Counted from the first letter of the stretch, positions 53,101-62,283 are shown. The stretch: DNA of 64,000 nt from Ruminococcus sp. (GCA_015066875.1 SVNM01000002.1:1-64000); one strand, 5' to 3'. A program made the numbers and translations. Notes: generated from the sequence alone by a model not told the origin.

Positions 53101-53728
53101 TTACGATATCGGCTTCGGCGGTCTCGACCACGTTCTCGCTTCAGGTAAGAATGTAAACGTTCTCGTATTCGATACTGAGGTTTACTCAAATACAGGTGGA
53201 CAGGCTTCTAAGTCAACTCCTACAGGTGCTATCGCTCAGTTCGCTGCTGCTGGTAAGGCTGTTAAGAAGAAGGATCTCGCCGGCATCGCTATGAGCTATG
53301 GCTATGTTTACGTTGCTCACGTTGCTATGGGTGCTAATATGAACCAGTGTATCAAGGCATTTGCAGAGGCTGAGGCTTATGATGGTCCTTCAATCATCAT
53401 CGCTTACGCTCCTTGTATCAACCACGGTATCAAGACCGGTATGGCTACTGCTCAGGCAGAAGAGAAGAAGGCTGTTGAGGCCGGATACTGGCACCTCTAC
53501 AGATACAATCCTGCTCTTAAGGAAGAGGGTAAGAATCCTTTCACACTCGATTCCAAGGCTCCTAATACTGACGAGTATAAGAACTTCCTTATGGGTGAAG
53601 TTCGTTACAATGCTCTTGCAAGACAGAATCCTGAAAGAGCTGAGGCTCTCTTCAACGACGCTGTTGAGAATGCTAAGGACAGATACGATTACCTTACAAG
53701 ACTCGTTACACTTTACGGTCAGGACTAA
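50183..53728 (+). CDS. nifJ: Pyruvate:ferredoxin (flavodoxin) oxidoreductase
   Basis: 1181 aa, the single-chain form. It oxidises pyruvate to acetyl-CoA and CO2, reducing ferredoxin: the central step of anaerobic sugar fermentation. YPITPSSVMAEVTDQW and GMQSEAGAAG-like EMQSEAGAAGTVHG lie in domain I. CIQCNQCAYVCPHA and CTGCGVCANVCPAKEK bind two 4Fe-4S clusters, and CAGCGETPYAKL with ATGCSSIWG hold the proximal cluster and TPP region; GDGWAYDIGFGGLDH and DTEVYSNTGGQASKSTP finish the TPP site. Codon use is strongly biased (gct, tac, aag), as for very highly expressed genes. Confidence 0.98.
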   Translation: MAIKRKMKTMDGNNAAAWASYPFTDLAAIYPITPSSVMAEVTDQWSAKNKKNLFGDPVTVVEMQSEAGAAGTVHGSISAGALTTTYTASQGLLLMIPNMYKIAGELVPNVIHVSARCVSSHALNIFGDHSDIYACRQTGYAMLCSSNPQEVMDLGAVAHLSTIKGRVPFLHFFDGFRTSHEIQKIETWADEDLKSLIDMDAVKAFRDNALNPEHPVLRGTAQNPDIFFQAREACNKYYDALPAVVEDYMNKVNDLIGTDYKLFNYYGATDAEHVIIAMGSVNDTIEETIDYLNANGGKYGLVKVRLYRPFVADKLVEAIPDSVKRISVLDRTKEPGSLGEPLYLDVVAALKDTKFNNTPVFSGRYGLGSKDTVPAQIVAVFKNETKKRFTIGIKDDVTNLSLDLGENPDTAPAGTTACKFWGLGSDGTVGANKNSIKIIGDHTDLYAQAYFAYDSKKSGGVTISHLRFGKTPIKSTYLINKADFVACHNQSYIDKYDMVSDIKPGGTFLLNTIWDMEGLEANLPGQVKRYLAKNNINFYTIDGVKLGKETGMGTRINTILQSAFFKLANIIPFEDALKYMKDAAEASYSKKGQDIVEKNWNAIDAGHQNIVKIDIPASWADAEDTQMGMAAVTNDNKTLQDYVNNIQIPCNAQKGDTLPVSTFVDMADGTFPQGSAAFEKRGIAVDVPEWIPANCIQCNQCAYVCPHAVIRPVALTEEEAANAPADAKIVDFKPAMNGLKYMMTVSTLDCTGCGVCANVCPAKEKALVMKPIASQMDQQKVFAYGTTIDEKAEVAAKFKADTVKGSQFRQPLLEFSGACAGCGETPYAKLVTQLFGERMYIANATGCSSIWGGSAPSTPYTFNKRGQGPAWSNSLFEDNAEFGYGMYLATQTLRTRVAEKVKALGEKAENADVKAAIAEYFDTYNNGSLNGAATDKLVAALEACGCDDAKAILADKDFLSKKSQWIFGGDGWAYDIGFGGLDHVLASGKNVNVLVFDTEVYSNTGGQASKSTPTGAIAQFAAAGKAVKKKDLAGIAMSYGYVYVAHVAMGANMNQCIKAFAEAEAYDGPSIIIAYAPCINHGIKTGMATAQAEEKKAVEAGYWHLYRYNPALKEEGKNPFTLDSKAPNTDEYKNFLMGEVRYNALARQNPERAEALFNDAVENAKDRYDYLTRLVTLYGQD

Positions 53729-53793
53729 TTTCTCCTGATACTCAATAAAAAGTCGTTCTGCAAGGAAGGCGCAAATCCTGCAGATATGATAAG

Positions 53794-53827
53794 TCCCCGT
53801 CTCGTACAGAGGCGGGGATACTTTTTT
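53794..53827 (+). terminator. Terminator of nifJ
   Basis: TCCCCGTCT...AGGCGGGGA, then TACTTTTTT, 65 nt after the stop. Confidence 0.85.
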
Positions 53828-53837
53828 ATATAAAAAT

Positions 53838-53877
53838 AAGCGGTTCAAGGAGGAACTTCCCTGAACCGCACTTTTTT
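53838..53877. terminator. Bidirectional terminator between nifJ and the acidic lipoprotein
   Basis: GCGGTTCA and TGAACCGC flank a loop with a second short stem (GGAGGAACTTCC). T-rich on both sides; it should end the leftward lipoprotein gene at 53889 and back up nifJ. Confidence 0.85.
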
Positions 53878-53888
53878 CTGCTTATGAA

Positions 53889-54743
53889 TTATTCTCTTGT
53901 AAGCTCTACAACGTCGCCTGTTTCATCAGCCATTGTAAGTGTGTCGCCTGAAATTACGTAACCGCATACTGCAGAATCTTCGTCCATATCAGAGAACAGA
54001 GGTGAATCACCTGCAAAAATCTCAATATTCTTTCCGTCTGCTGCATATTCGCACATATCATACTCGATAATGAATGCTGTGCCGTCAAGAACGATTGTTG
54101 TTTCTGCACCTGCCATACCGTCTGAGAACATTGCTGAAAGCTCGTCATAAAGCATTCCGCCTGTAAGAACGTACTCGCCGTCAAGTGTTGACTCGTCAGC
54201 ATCGCCTGTTCTTTCCATTTCCATTACGAACATTGACTCTTCTGCAGTTGCTCCCTCAACATTTACTGAAACAACCTCGCCGTCATACTCAACAGGAATT
54301 TCAACGCCTGACATTACAAGATTCATACCCTCAAAATACATAATTGATGAGTAATCCATTGAAACGCCCATAATGCCGTCATCGTCGAAGGTGAAGCTGA
54401 AGCCCATTTCATCGCTGTACCAGTTTCCTACGAGAGCATCATCAATTGTTCCTGCTTCAACATTTGTAATGTCGTCAGGATCGATTTCAACATCAGCGGG
54501 CTCATCGGAATCTGTATCCTCTTCTGTAGGCTCTTCTTCCTCATCTTCAGTAGTTTCTTCTTCCTCTTCTTCCTCAGTTGTCTCTTCTTCGTCCTCTTCA
54601 GTCGTTTCCTCTTCATCGTCTTCCTTTTCAGAAACACTGCTTGACTTTGTATCCTCCTTATCAGACTCCTTCTTATCGCCACAGCCTGTAGCACAGACAG
54701 TCATAAGTGAAAGTGAAAGTATAAGTGCAAGTAATTTTTTCAT
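53889..54743 (-). CDS. Lipoprotein with a long acidic Glu/Thr-rich linker
   Basis: 284 aa. Signal peptide and lipobox: MKKLLALILSLSLMTVCATG then C (Cys ~21). Residues 25-95 are almost only Glu, Asp, Ser and Thr, with repeated EEETTE units. The C-terminal 185 residues form a beta-rich domain with two related halves (ALVGNWYSDEMGFSFTFDDD; YVLTGGMLYDELSAMF; a final VISGDTLTMADETGDVVEL), like lipocalin-type or DUF5640-like stress lipoproteins. The ATG has GGAGGG upstream. Function unknown. Confidence 0.78.
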   Translation of the reverse strand: MKKLLALILSLSLMTVCATGCGDKKESDKEDTKSSSVSEKEDDEEETTEEDEEETTEEEEEEETTEDEEEEPTEEDTDSDEPADVEIDPDDITNVEAGTIDDALVGNWYSDEMGFSFTFDDDGIMGVSMDYSSIMYFEGMNLVMSGVEIPVEYDGEVVSVNVEGATAEESMFVMEMERTGDADESTLDGEYVLTGGMLYDELSAMFSDGMAGAETTIVLDGTAFIIEYDMCEYAADGKNIEIFAGDSPLFSDMDEDSAVCGYVISGDTLTMADETGDVVELTRE

Positions 54744-54777
54744 ATATGTAACCCTCCATAATTATTTTTACTCCGTC

Positions 54778-54806
54778 ATTATAGCACGATTAGTTATATT
54801 TTTCAA
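54778..54806 (-). promoter_or_regulatory. Promoter of the acidic lipoprotein
   Basis: Minus strand TTGAAA (54801-54806), 17-bp spacer, TATAAT (54778-54783). Confidence 0.82.
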
Positions 54807-54956
54807 GCATAATTTTTCTGTGATATTTATTCATTATGCAAAACAGAGCCTTTATTGTTGATTTTTGACATTAATCACACTGCTTTTTAGTTGCTTTTCA
54901 CTAAAATTTCTTTTTTACAGGTCACATAATTCTACAGCAGGCTTTCAGCGGAATTA

Positions 54957-54985
54957 TTGACTTTACACTGTTTTAATGCTAAAAT
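54957..54985 (+). promoter_or_regulatory. Promoter of the riboswitch-ATPase unit
   Basis: TTGACT (54957-54962), 17-bp spacer, TAAAAT (54980-54985), with the riboswitch starting at the predicted transcript start. Confidence 0.8.
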
Positions 54986-54991
54986 ATAGGT

Positions 54992-55139
54992 AATAAAGGG
55001 GAGTAGCTTTACTGCGGATTTTCTGCAGAGTGTCCGTTTCGTCAATACACGCAGTCATCGGAGACTGTCGGGCGGACAGAGGTTTTTGCCTTAAGCAAGA
55101 CTTTTATTGCACTTTTTTGTGCAATAAAGGTCTTTTTTT
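54992..55139 (+). promoter_or_regulatory. yybP-ykoY (Mn2+) riboswitch with terminator platform
   Basis: The aptamer opens AATAAAGGGGAGTAGC, the signature 5' strand of the yybP-ykoY class, followed by CGTCAATAC, GTCATCGGAGACTGTCGGG and the 3' strand GCCTTAAGCAAGACTTTTATT. The last bases pair with AATAAAGGGG to close P1. The same TTTTATTGCAC also pairs with GTGCAATAAA to form a terminator (55098-55139, seven T). So ligand-stabilised P1 should block the terminator: an ON switch for Mn2+. The downstream gene is a P-type ATPase, a usual target of this class. Confidence 0.88.
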
Positions 55140-55231
55140 GTTGCTCTTTTTGCTACTGTCCCGGCTCATTACGGCTGGCGTTGCCGGAAAACGCAGTTCT
55201 CTTTCCGTGAGAACAGAAACGGAGTGCTCTT

Positions 55232-57806
55232 ATGAATTATTTTAATCAGGACGAAAAAACTGTTCTTGAAGCACTGGGAACCTCTCGTGAAAACGGTCTC
55301 AGTGACGCTCAGGTAACAGAAAGCCGTGAAAAACACGGCGCAAATGTAATTGCCGAAGAAAAGCCCAAAAGCATTTTCAAGGTTTTTCTTGAACAGTTTG
55401 CAGACCTTCTCGTAATTATCCTTATCATCGCGTCAATTATCTCTATGCTTACCGATAACGCCGAAAGTGCCATTGTTATCCTTGTGGTTATCACTATGAA
55501 CGCTATCCTCGGTACTGTACAGCACGTTAAGGCTCAGAAGTCTCTGGCAAGCCTTAAAGCTATGAGCTCGCCCAATGCAAGAGTAATCAGAAACGGTCAG
55601 CAGGTTGAAATCCCCGCTTCTGAGGTCGTTGTAGGCGATATTCTTCTCATCGAAGCCGGAAACGTTGCCTCTGCTGACGGACGTATCCTTGAGTCTGCTT
55701 CTCTTCAGGTAAACGAAAGTGCTCTTACAGGTGAGTCACTTAACATTCTCAAATCCACAGAAAAAATCGACAAAGAAGAGTTACCTCTCGGTGACAGAGT
55801 GAATATGATTTACTCAGGCTCTAATATCTCCAACGGACGAGGCGTTGTTGCTGTTACAGGCGTTGGTATGGATACCGAGATTGGTAAAATTGCCTCACTT
55901 ATGCAGAATGCCAAGAAAAAGACCACTCCGCTTCAGGCAAGCCTCAATCAGTTCAGCAAAATTCTTTCCTTCGTTATTATAGGAATTTGTATCGTTGTTT
56001 TTCTGCTTACAAAATTTATCAACGGACAGGCTTTGGACGATGCTCTTATGTTTGCTATCGCTCTTGCTGTTGCAGCTATTCCAGAAGCTCTCAGCTCTAT
56101 TATTACTATATCCCTTGCTATCGGTACACAGAAAATGTCCAGGCAGAAGGCTATTATCAAGGACCTTAAGGCTGTTGAGGGACTGGGCTGTGTTTCAATT
56201 ATCTGCTCAGACAAGACAGGTACTCTCACACAGAATAAAATGACTGTACGTGATACAACAGCTCCCACCTTCAAGGCTACTCAGGAGCTTAAGCTGGCTA
56301 TGGCACTCTGTAACGATGCCGCTATGTCTGAAAACGGCTGGCTGGGAGATCCTACAGAAACTGCTCTTTCAGCTTACCTTACCGAAGCTGAATATAATAA
56401 AATCCGTACAGAAAATCCTCGTATCGACGAAATTCCCTTCGACAGCGACAGAAAGCTTATGACTACCGTGCATATGTTCGGTTCTGAGCGTACCGCTTAC
56501 ACCAAGGGCGCTATGGACGTGCTTCTGCCCAGACTCAGATATGTCGTTGAGGATGAGGATATCCGTCCTATCAATCCTGAGGATCTTGAAGAAATCAGAA
56601 AGGCAAACCTTGAATATTCCGAAAACGGTATGCGTGTTCTGGCTTTTGCAAAGAAAATCCTTAATAGACTCTGCTATAACTCTTGAGGACGAGTGCGATT
56701 ACGCTTATGTAGGTCTTGTCGCTATGACCGATCCTCCCCGTGAGGAAAGCAAGACTGCCGTTGCAGACTGTATCTCCGCAGGCATCAAGCCTATTATGAT
56801 CACAGGCGACCACAAGCTTACCGCTATGGCTATCGCTAAGGAAATCGGTATCTTCAAGGAAGGCGACAAGTGCCTTGACGGTACCGAGCTCGACGCTATT
56901 TCAGATGAAGAGCTTTCTGCTCAGCTTGAACAGATCTCTGTTTACGCAAGAGTTTCTCCTGTTCATAAAATCAGAATTGTTGACCTGTGGCAACAGAAAA
57001 ACAAGGTAGTTGCTATGACAGGTGACGGTGTAAACGACGCTCCCGCACTTAAAAAGGCTGATATCGGTGTTGCTATGGGTATCACAGGTACCGAGGTTTC
57101 AAAGGACGCTGCTTCTATGATACTTGCCGACGACAACTTTGCTACCATTGTTAAGGCTGTTGCTAACGGACGCTGTATCTACGGTAATATCAAAAACGCT
57201 ATAAAGTTCCTGCTCGCAGGAAATACTGCTGCAATTATCGTGGTTCTTATTACTACTTTCTTCAATCTGCCACTGCCCTTTACTCCTGTACATCTTCTCT
57301 TCATCAACCTTCTTACCGACTCGCTTCCCGCTCTTGCCCTTTGTATGGAGCCTATGCAACCCGGTGTTATGAATGAAAAGCCACGTTCATCAAACGAATC
57401 TATCCTCAATAAGGAAACAGGCGTTTATATCCTCTTCCACAGTATCGTTATCGCTGTCTGTGTAATGATCGCATTTATGATAGGCAATCAGGTTTCCGGA
57501 ACTCTTGCAAGTACTATGGCTTTTGCTGTTCTTTGTCTTGCACGTCTCTTTGAGGGATTTGACAGCAGAGGTAAGTATTCTCTTGCTAAGCTTGGCTTTA
57601 CAACCAATATGTTCTCTGTCGGAGCTTTCCTCGCAGGTGCAGGCTTCCTTGCCTGTGCGCTGTTTATTACTCCCCTTCACGGCTTTATGAACATCGACAG
57701 TGCTTTCACAATGACAAATGCTCTTCAGGTTCTCGGTCTTGCATTTGTTCCCTTTGCAGTTACCCAGATAGCAAGAATGATCAGAGAGGCTGTTACAAAG
57801 AAATAA
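55232..57806 (+). pseudogene. P-type cation ATPase, probable Mn2+ exporter, interrupted by a frameshift
   Basis: Two overlapping frames together encode an otherwise complete ~857-aa P2-type ATPase. The first frame (to 56686) has actuator ALTGESLN, TM4 AAIPEALSSIITISL and phosphorylation site ICSDKTGTLTQNK (Asp327). The second supplies ITLEDECDYAYVGLVAMTDP, VVAMTGDGVNDAPALKKADI and the C-terminal membrane helices. Frames swap at the A4 run at 56654-56657: removing one A gives a continuous FAKKSLIDSAITLEDE. So a one-base insertion has occurred, or it is a homopolymer sequencing error. The PEALSSI form of TM4 and the upstream Mn2+ riboswitch point to manganese export. ATG after CGGAG. Confidence 0.85.
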
Positions 57807-57927
57807 TCACACCTTGACGGACGATGCATAATCGTCTGCCTTTTTTATGCCGTCAGCTCCAGGCTTGGCAATGTCACCAAAAAATATACTGATAATATGT
57901 TACATATGCAAAAAAATTAAAAAATAC

Positions 57928-57956
57928 GTGACTTTTATGCGGTAATGTGTTATAAT
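57928..57956 (+). promoter_or_regulatory. Promoter of the VanY-type gene
   Basis: GTGACT (57928-57933), 17-bp spacer, TATAAT (57951-57956). The -35 is imperfect. Confidence 0.7.
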
Positions 57957-58010
57957 TATTCTGTAGGAGAGTTTTCTCCCGAATACCAAATAAAAAGAGA
58001 GGAATTCAGA

Positions 58011-59117
58011 ATGGACAGCAATTATTACAACCGCAGACCAAGAAAAAGAGTCACCAGAAAAATGGCTCGCAGACGACAGCTTACAGCTCTTGCCGTAATA
58101 CTTATCCTATTAATTGTAGGTATAGCTCTTATCTGTAATGCCTGCTCGAAAAATGACGATGACAAGGGCGATACAAAGCCTTCGGTTACTACAACTACCA
58201 CAACCACAATTACTACCACAACCACAACTACAACTACTGTTCCCGTAGTTACCGCAGATCCCAACGACCCCAATACTATTACAGGTCTTACCCTCGATAA
58301 GTACTCTGTTGAAGTTCAGGTGGGTGAAAAGGATATGCCCTGGGTTACAATGACTCCCGCTTCTTCTACAGAAAAGGGCGAGATCTGGGTAAGCTCTGAT
58401 CCCACTATCGCTACTGTAGACCATATAGGAAACATTACAGGCGTTTCTCCCGGAAGCTGTTTTGTTACCGTTACATCAGAAAATAATCCCGCAATCTATG
58501 CTGAGGTCAAGGTTACTGTTTACGGCGAAACAGGTGGAATTGCCCAGACTTCTGAGACTCCCACCAACGCTGACACTACCGAGGCTCCTTCAGCTTCATC
58601 TGCTGAGCTTACCTATATAAACGGAATTTTAATCGCCAACAAGACATATGCTCTTCCGGCTGATTATGCTCCCGGACTTGACAAAACAACTGAATCACAA
58701 TTCAACGCCCTTTCTGCTGCTGCCGCAGCAGAGGGGCTCAATATTTGGCTGGCGTCGGGATATCGTGACTACGATTATCAGAAACGTATCTACAATAACT
58801 ATTCCAGCATCTACGGAAGTGATACTGCTGATACCTTTTCGGCTCGTCCGGGACATTCCGAACATCAGACAGGTCTTGCCATTGATGTAAACTCTATCGA
58901 CGACTCCTTTGCAGGAACTCCCGAAGCTGAATGGCTTGCAGTGCACGCTCACGAATATGGCTTTATTATCCGCTATCCCAAGGGCAAGGAGCATATCACA
59001 GGCTATAAGTACGAGCCCTGGCATATCCGCTATCTCGGTGTGGATACCGCAACTAAGGTTTACAACAGCGGTCTTACTCTTGAAGAATATCTTGGAATTA
59101 CCTCTTCATATCAATAA
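58011..59117 (+). CDS. D-Ala-D-Ala carboxypeptidase, VanY/M15B type, with Big_2 domain
   Basis: 368 aa. A basic N-terminus (RRPRKRVTRKMARRRQ) precedes one membrane segment (~27-46), so it is membrane-anchored with the rest outside. A Thr-rich linker (runs of 8-9 Thr) and a bacterial Ig-like domain (GLTLDKYSVEVQVGEKD to ENNPAIYAEVKVTV, ~85-165) follow. The C-terminal peptidase has SGYRDYDYQKRIYNNY, GHSEHQTGLAIDVNS (zinc His and Asp) and EPWHIRYLG (zinc His). It trims the terminal D-Ala of peptidoglycan stems. ATG at 58011 after AGAGAGG; the longer frame lacks a site. Confidence 0.93.
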   Translation: MDSNYYNRRPRKRVTRKMARRRQLTALAVILILLIVGIALICNACSKNDDDKGDTKPSVTTTTTTTITTTTTTTTTVPVVTADPNDPNTITGLTLDKYSVEVQVGEKDMPWVTMTPASSTEKGEIWVSSDPTIATVDHIGNITGVSPGSCFVTVTSENNPAIYAEVKVTVYGETGGIAQTSETPTNADTTEAPSASSAELTYINGILIANKTYALPADYAPGLDKTTESQFNALSAAAAAEGLNIWLASGYRDYDYQKRIYNNYSSIYGSDTADTFSARPGHSEHQTGLAIDVNSIDDSFAGTPEAEWLAVHAHEYGFIIRYPKGKEHITGYKYEPWHIRYLGVDTATKVYNSGLTLEEYLGITSSYQ

Positions 59118-59128
59118 TAAAAGTGTTT

Positions 59129-59156
59129 AAGCTCCCTTATGGGAGTTTATTTTTTG
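59129..59156 (+). terminator. Terminator of the VanY-type gene
   Basis: AAGCTCCC, loop TTAT, GGGAGTTT, then ATTTTTTG. Confidence 0.82.
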
Positions 59157-59311
59157 CTGTTTATAACAAAGACTTCACATTGTTTTTGTGCAACTATACA
59201 AATCTGAAATTTATTTTTTTCTTATTCAACCGCTTTCGGTTGAACGACGCCTCTTTTTTGAGCTCTTGTGAACGGTAGTTATCCGCTAAGAACCAAAAGG
59301 AGGTCTTTTTT
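59157..59311 (+). promoter_or_regulatory. Upstream region of the phage module
   Basis: It holds a perfect hairpin, TTCAACCG CTTT CGGTTGAA (59225-59244), followed nine nt later by six T, and AAAGGAGG before the first phage gene. A weak promoter candidate (TTCACA near 59174, TATACA) precedes the hairpin. No integrase, repressor or attachment-site repeat is visible here. Confidence 0.45.
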
Positions 59312-59803
59312 ATGTCAGATAACACTCTCCAGCAGAAAAGAAAAGCCTTCTGCTGTAATTACGTTCTTCTTGGAAATGTTGCCGAGGCTTCTGTAAGGGC
59401 AGGCTTTGACAAGTCTACAGCTCTGCTCGACGGTATCGACTGCCTTCGCTCTGCTTCCTGCCAAAGACTGATTTCACGGCTGAGAGGTGCTCTTTCAGAC
59501 GGCGGAAATGTCACTGCGGGGCTCAAGCGACTGGCTTTCGGCAACTGCTGTGACGCTGTTTACCTTGTTTTTGCAGACGAGCTTCCTCCCGCTGACGTAA
59601 TTGCCGGGCTTGACCTGTTCAACGTTTCGGAAATCAAACGTGTCAAGGGCGGAGGCGTCGAGGTAAAATTCTTCGACAGACAGAAGGCTCTGGAAAAGCT
59701 CTTTGAGCTGGAAAACTCTTACTCAGATCGTGACAGTGCAGTTTCTCTCATTGAGGCTCTTACCGACAATCCCGCAAGGGAGGCTGATTTCTTTGAAGAT
59801 TAA
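59312..59803 (+). CDS. Phage terminase small subunit
   Basis: 163 aa. The small subunit recognises phage DNA for packaging. The N-terminal half matches Terminase_2-type proteins: LQQKRKAFCCNYVLLGNVAE, ASVRAGFDKSTA (HTH), then LAFGNCCDAVYLVF and VEVKFFDRQKALEKLFEL near the C-terminus, typical of this family. The ATG has AAAGGAGG upstream. Its end overlaps the large subunit start. Confidence 0.88.
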   Translation: MSDNTLQQKRKAFCCNYVLLGNVAEASVRAGFDKSTALLDGIDCLRSASCQRLISRLRGALSDGGNVTAGLKRLAFGNCCDAVYLVFADELPPADVIAGLDLFNVSEIKRVKGGGVEVKFFDRQKALEKLFELENSYSDRDSAVSLIEALTDNPAREADFFED

Positions 59804-61040
59804 AAGGCTTTCGGATAAGCAGAAGCTCACTATGAACTGGTGGTCTAAGCCCGAATATCAGGGCTATGACGCTATAATCTGCGACGGAGCCGTAAGAAGC
59901 GGTAAAACTCTTTCAATGTCGCTGGGATTTGTCTTCTGGGCTTCGGTATCCTTCAACGGCAGTACCTTCGCTATGTGCGGAAAAACCGTAACCTCGCTGA
60001 GAAGAAACGTTGTTACTCCCCTTATGAGTATGCTTTCAGAGCTGGGGTTTACCTGCTGTGAAAAGGTTAGCCGAAGCTATATCGACATTACTCTGCTGGG
60101 AAGGACCAACCGCTTTTATCTGTTCGGTGGCAAGGACGAGGGCTCGGCTTCGCTTATTCAGGGCATTACTCTTTCGGGAGTTTTCCTTGACGAAGTTGCT
60201 CTTATGCCACGCTCCTTCGTAGAACAGGCTCTGGCAAGATGCTCGGTAAACGGTTCAAAGCTGTGGTTCAACTGCAATCCCGATAATCCCGCACACTGGT
60301 TCTACACAGAGTGGATCAGAAAGGCTGAGCAAAAGCGTGCCCTTTACCTCCACTTTACTATGGAGGACAACCCTTCGCTGTCGCAAAAGCTGAAAAACCG
60401 ATACAAGAGACTCTATTCAGGAGCCTTCTACGAAAGGTTTGTGCTGGGCAGATGGACTGCGTCAGAAGGTATCGTCTACCCAATGTTCAATCGTGAAAGC
60501 CACGTTTTTTCGGGAGATATCAGCTGTGAAAGGTATGTCATTTCCTGTGATTACGGTACGGTAAATCCCTCTTCCTTCGGCTTATGGGGCTATAGCAACG
60601 GAAAATGGCACCGCATACGTGAATACTACTATTCCTCAAGACGTGAAGGTATTTCACGCACTGATGAGGAGCATTATTCGGCTCTGAAAAAGCTTGCAGA
60701 CGGTCTTTCAATCGAAAAAGTCATTGTAGACCCTTCCGCCTCAAGCTTTATCGAGTGTATCCGCAGACACGGGAAATTCAGAGTCGTTAAGGCAGATAAC
60801 GATGTTGTTACGGGTATCAGACGTGTGTGTGCCGTTTTAAAGCAGAATCAGCTTATGATTTCAGATTCCTGCACCGATATTTTAAGAGAGTTTTCACTGT
60901 ACCGCTGGAATGAAAAATCAGCAGGCGACTTTCCCGTTAAGGAAAACGATCACGCTATGGACGATATGCGGTATTTCGTTTCGGAAATGCTTTCAGACAA
61001 ATCCGATGACGGATTTTTTGCACTTTCAGTTTCAAGATAA
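59793..61040 (+). CDS. Phage terminase large subunit (PBSX type)
   Basis: 415 aa. ATPase/nuclease that packages DNA. ICDGAVRSGKTLSMSLGF is the Walker A region, GVFLDEVALMP the Walker B, WFNCNPDNPAHWFYTEWI a PBSX-type signature; nuclease Asp residues in ISCDYGTVNPSSFGLWG, IVDPSASSF and ENDHAMDDMRYF. Start TTG at 59793 gives LKIKRLSDKQKL, the usual family start, with GGGAGG upstream and an 11-nt overlap with terS; the longer frame lies inside terS. Confidence 0.93.
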   Translation: MKIKRLSDKQKLTMNWWSKPEYQGYDAIICDGAVRSGKTLSMSLGFVFWASVSFNGSTFAMCGKTVTSLRRNVVTPLMSMLSELGFTCCEKVSRSYIDITLLGRTNRFYLFGGKDEGSASLIQGITLSGVFLDEVALMPRSFVEQALARCSVNGSKLWFNCNPDNPAHWFYTEWIRKAEQKRALYLHFTMEDNPSLSQKLKNRYKRLYSGAFYERFVLGRWTASEGIVYPMFNRESHVFSGDISCERYVISCDYGTVNPSSFGLWGYSNGKWHRIREYYYSSRREGISRTDEEHYSALKKLADGLSIEKVIVDPSASSFIECIRRHGKFRVVKADNDVVTGIRRVCAVLKQNQLMISDSCTDILREFSLYRWNEKSAGDFPVKENDHAMDDMRYFVSEMLSDKSDDGFFALSVSR

Positions 61041-61086
61041 CCACTATAAGATAACTACTGTTCAATTCTCTTATTAAGGAGGAAAA

Positions 61087-62262
61087 ATGAAGCTTTTCAG
61101 AAAAAAAGAAAAAAACGGCTCTGTTGCAAAAAAGTCTCAGACAATTTATGCGCCTGAGCTTTACGGAGCTCAACGCTCATGCAGTGATGAATTCTCTCTT
61201 CCTGCCTCTGCCGAGTCTTTTGAAATGGAGCTCTACGACAGGCTGAGGTACTCTGTGCCCATTATCGACGCTTCTCTTATGAAAATCGTCCGCCTTACAG
61301 GAGGCTTCCGTGTAATCTGCTCTGACGAAAAATATCAGAGCCAGCTGGATACGTTCCTTTCCGAAGTTCCTGTTGGCAATACAGGCAAGTCTATAAACGC
61401 TTTTGCAGATTGCTTTCTTGATAATCTTCTTACCTACGGAAGCGCTGTTGCTGAGCTTGTACCCGATATTCAGGGCAGATGCATCGCCGGAATTTACACT
61501 GGAAATCCCACCAACGTTAAGATTGTCACAGGGAAAAATCCCTTTGTCCGCCGTTACTGTGTAAAGCAGAGCGACGGCTCATACTCGGAAATCAGACACC
61601 CTGAGAGAATTCTCTATTCTTCCCTTACAGGCGGACATTCAGTGCTTCGCGGACTTCCCGCACTCAGCGGTATTCTTATGAAGATTTACCGCTGTATCGG
61701 TCAGAATTTTGACCGTGCAGGCAATGTGCGCTATGCCGTAACCTACCGCCCCTCAGGTGATGTGGGTGATGTTACTGCCTCTAAGGAGCGTGCTCTGCAG
61801 ATTGCCCGTGAGTGGTCTGACGGTATGAACTGTGCCAAGTACGGACAGGTTAAGGACTTTATTGCTGTGGGAGATATCGACATCAAGGTTATCGGTGCCG
61901 AAAACCAGATGTTTGATACAAATATTCCCGTTCGTCAGCTTCTTGAACAGCTTATTGCCAAGCTTTCGATACCACCTTTTCTGCTTGGTCTCAGCTGGAG
62001 CTCTACCGAAAGAATGTCCTCACAGCAGGCGGATATTCTCACCACAGAGCTTGAATACTACAGACGAATTCTCACACCCGTTATCCGTGATATAGGCAAC
62101 GCCTACCTCTGCTCAAGAGGCTACAACGCTGTTTGCCGTGTTGAGTGGGATAACATCAATCTTCAGGACGAACAGGCTCTTGCAGATGCTCGTCTTAAAA
62201 ACGCTCAGGCAAGGGAAATCGAAATGCGTCTTGCGGGCGTTTCAGAAGAAAACAACGATTAA
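61087..62262 (+). CDS. Phage portal protein
   Basis: 391 aa. Portals form the DNA entry ring. RLRYSVPIIDASLMKIVRLTGG near the start, then YGSAVAELVPDIQGRCIAGIYTGNP, VLRGLPALSGILMKIYRCIGQNFDRAG and IPPFLLGLSWSSTERMSSQQA with a C-terminal VEWDNINLQDE are typical of portal proteins in clostridial siphophages. The ATG has AGGAGG upstream. It is 46 nt after terL and 21 nt before the capsid gene. Confidence 0.88.
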   Translation: MKLFRKKEKNGSVAKKSQTIYAPELYGAQRSCSDEFSLPASAESFEMELYDRLRYSVPIIDASLMKIVRLTGGFRVICSDEKYQSQLDTFLSEVPVGNTGKSINAFADCFLDNLLTYGSAVAELVPDIQGRCIAGIYTGNPTNVKIVTGKNPFVRRYCVKQSDGSYSEIRHPERILYSSLTGGHSVLRGLPALSGILMKIYRCIGQNFDRAGNVRYAVTYRPSGDVGDVTASKERALQIAREWSDGMNCAKYGQVKDFIAVGDIDIKVIGAENQMFDTNIPVRQLLEQLIAKLSIPPFLLGLSWSSTERMSSQQADILTTELEYYRRILTPVIRDIGNAYLCSRGYNAVCRVEWDNINLQDEQALADARLKNAQAREIEMRLAGVSEENND

Positions 62263-62283
62263 TTTTTTATGGAGGATATTTTT

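Noticed and set aside
56541..57806. Second ATPase frame as an independent gene
   Set aside because: It has no start signal and continues the first frame exactly if one base is removed, so it is the 3' part of one gene.
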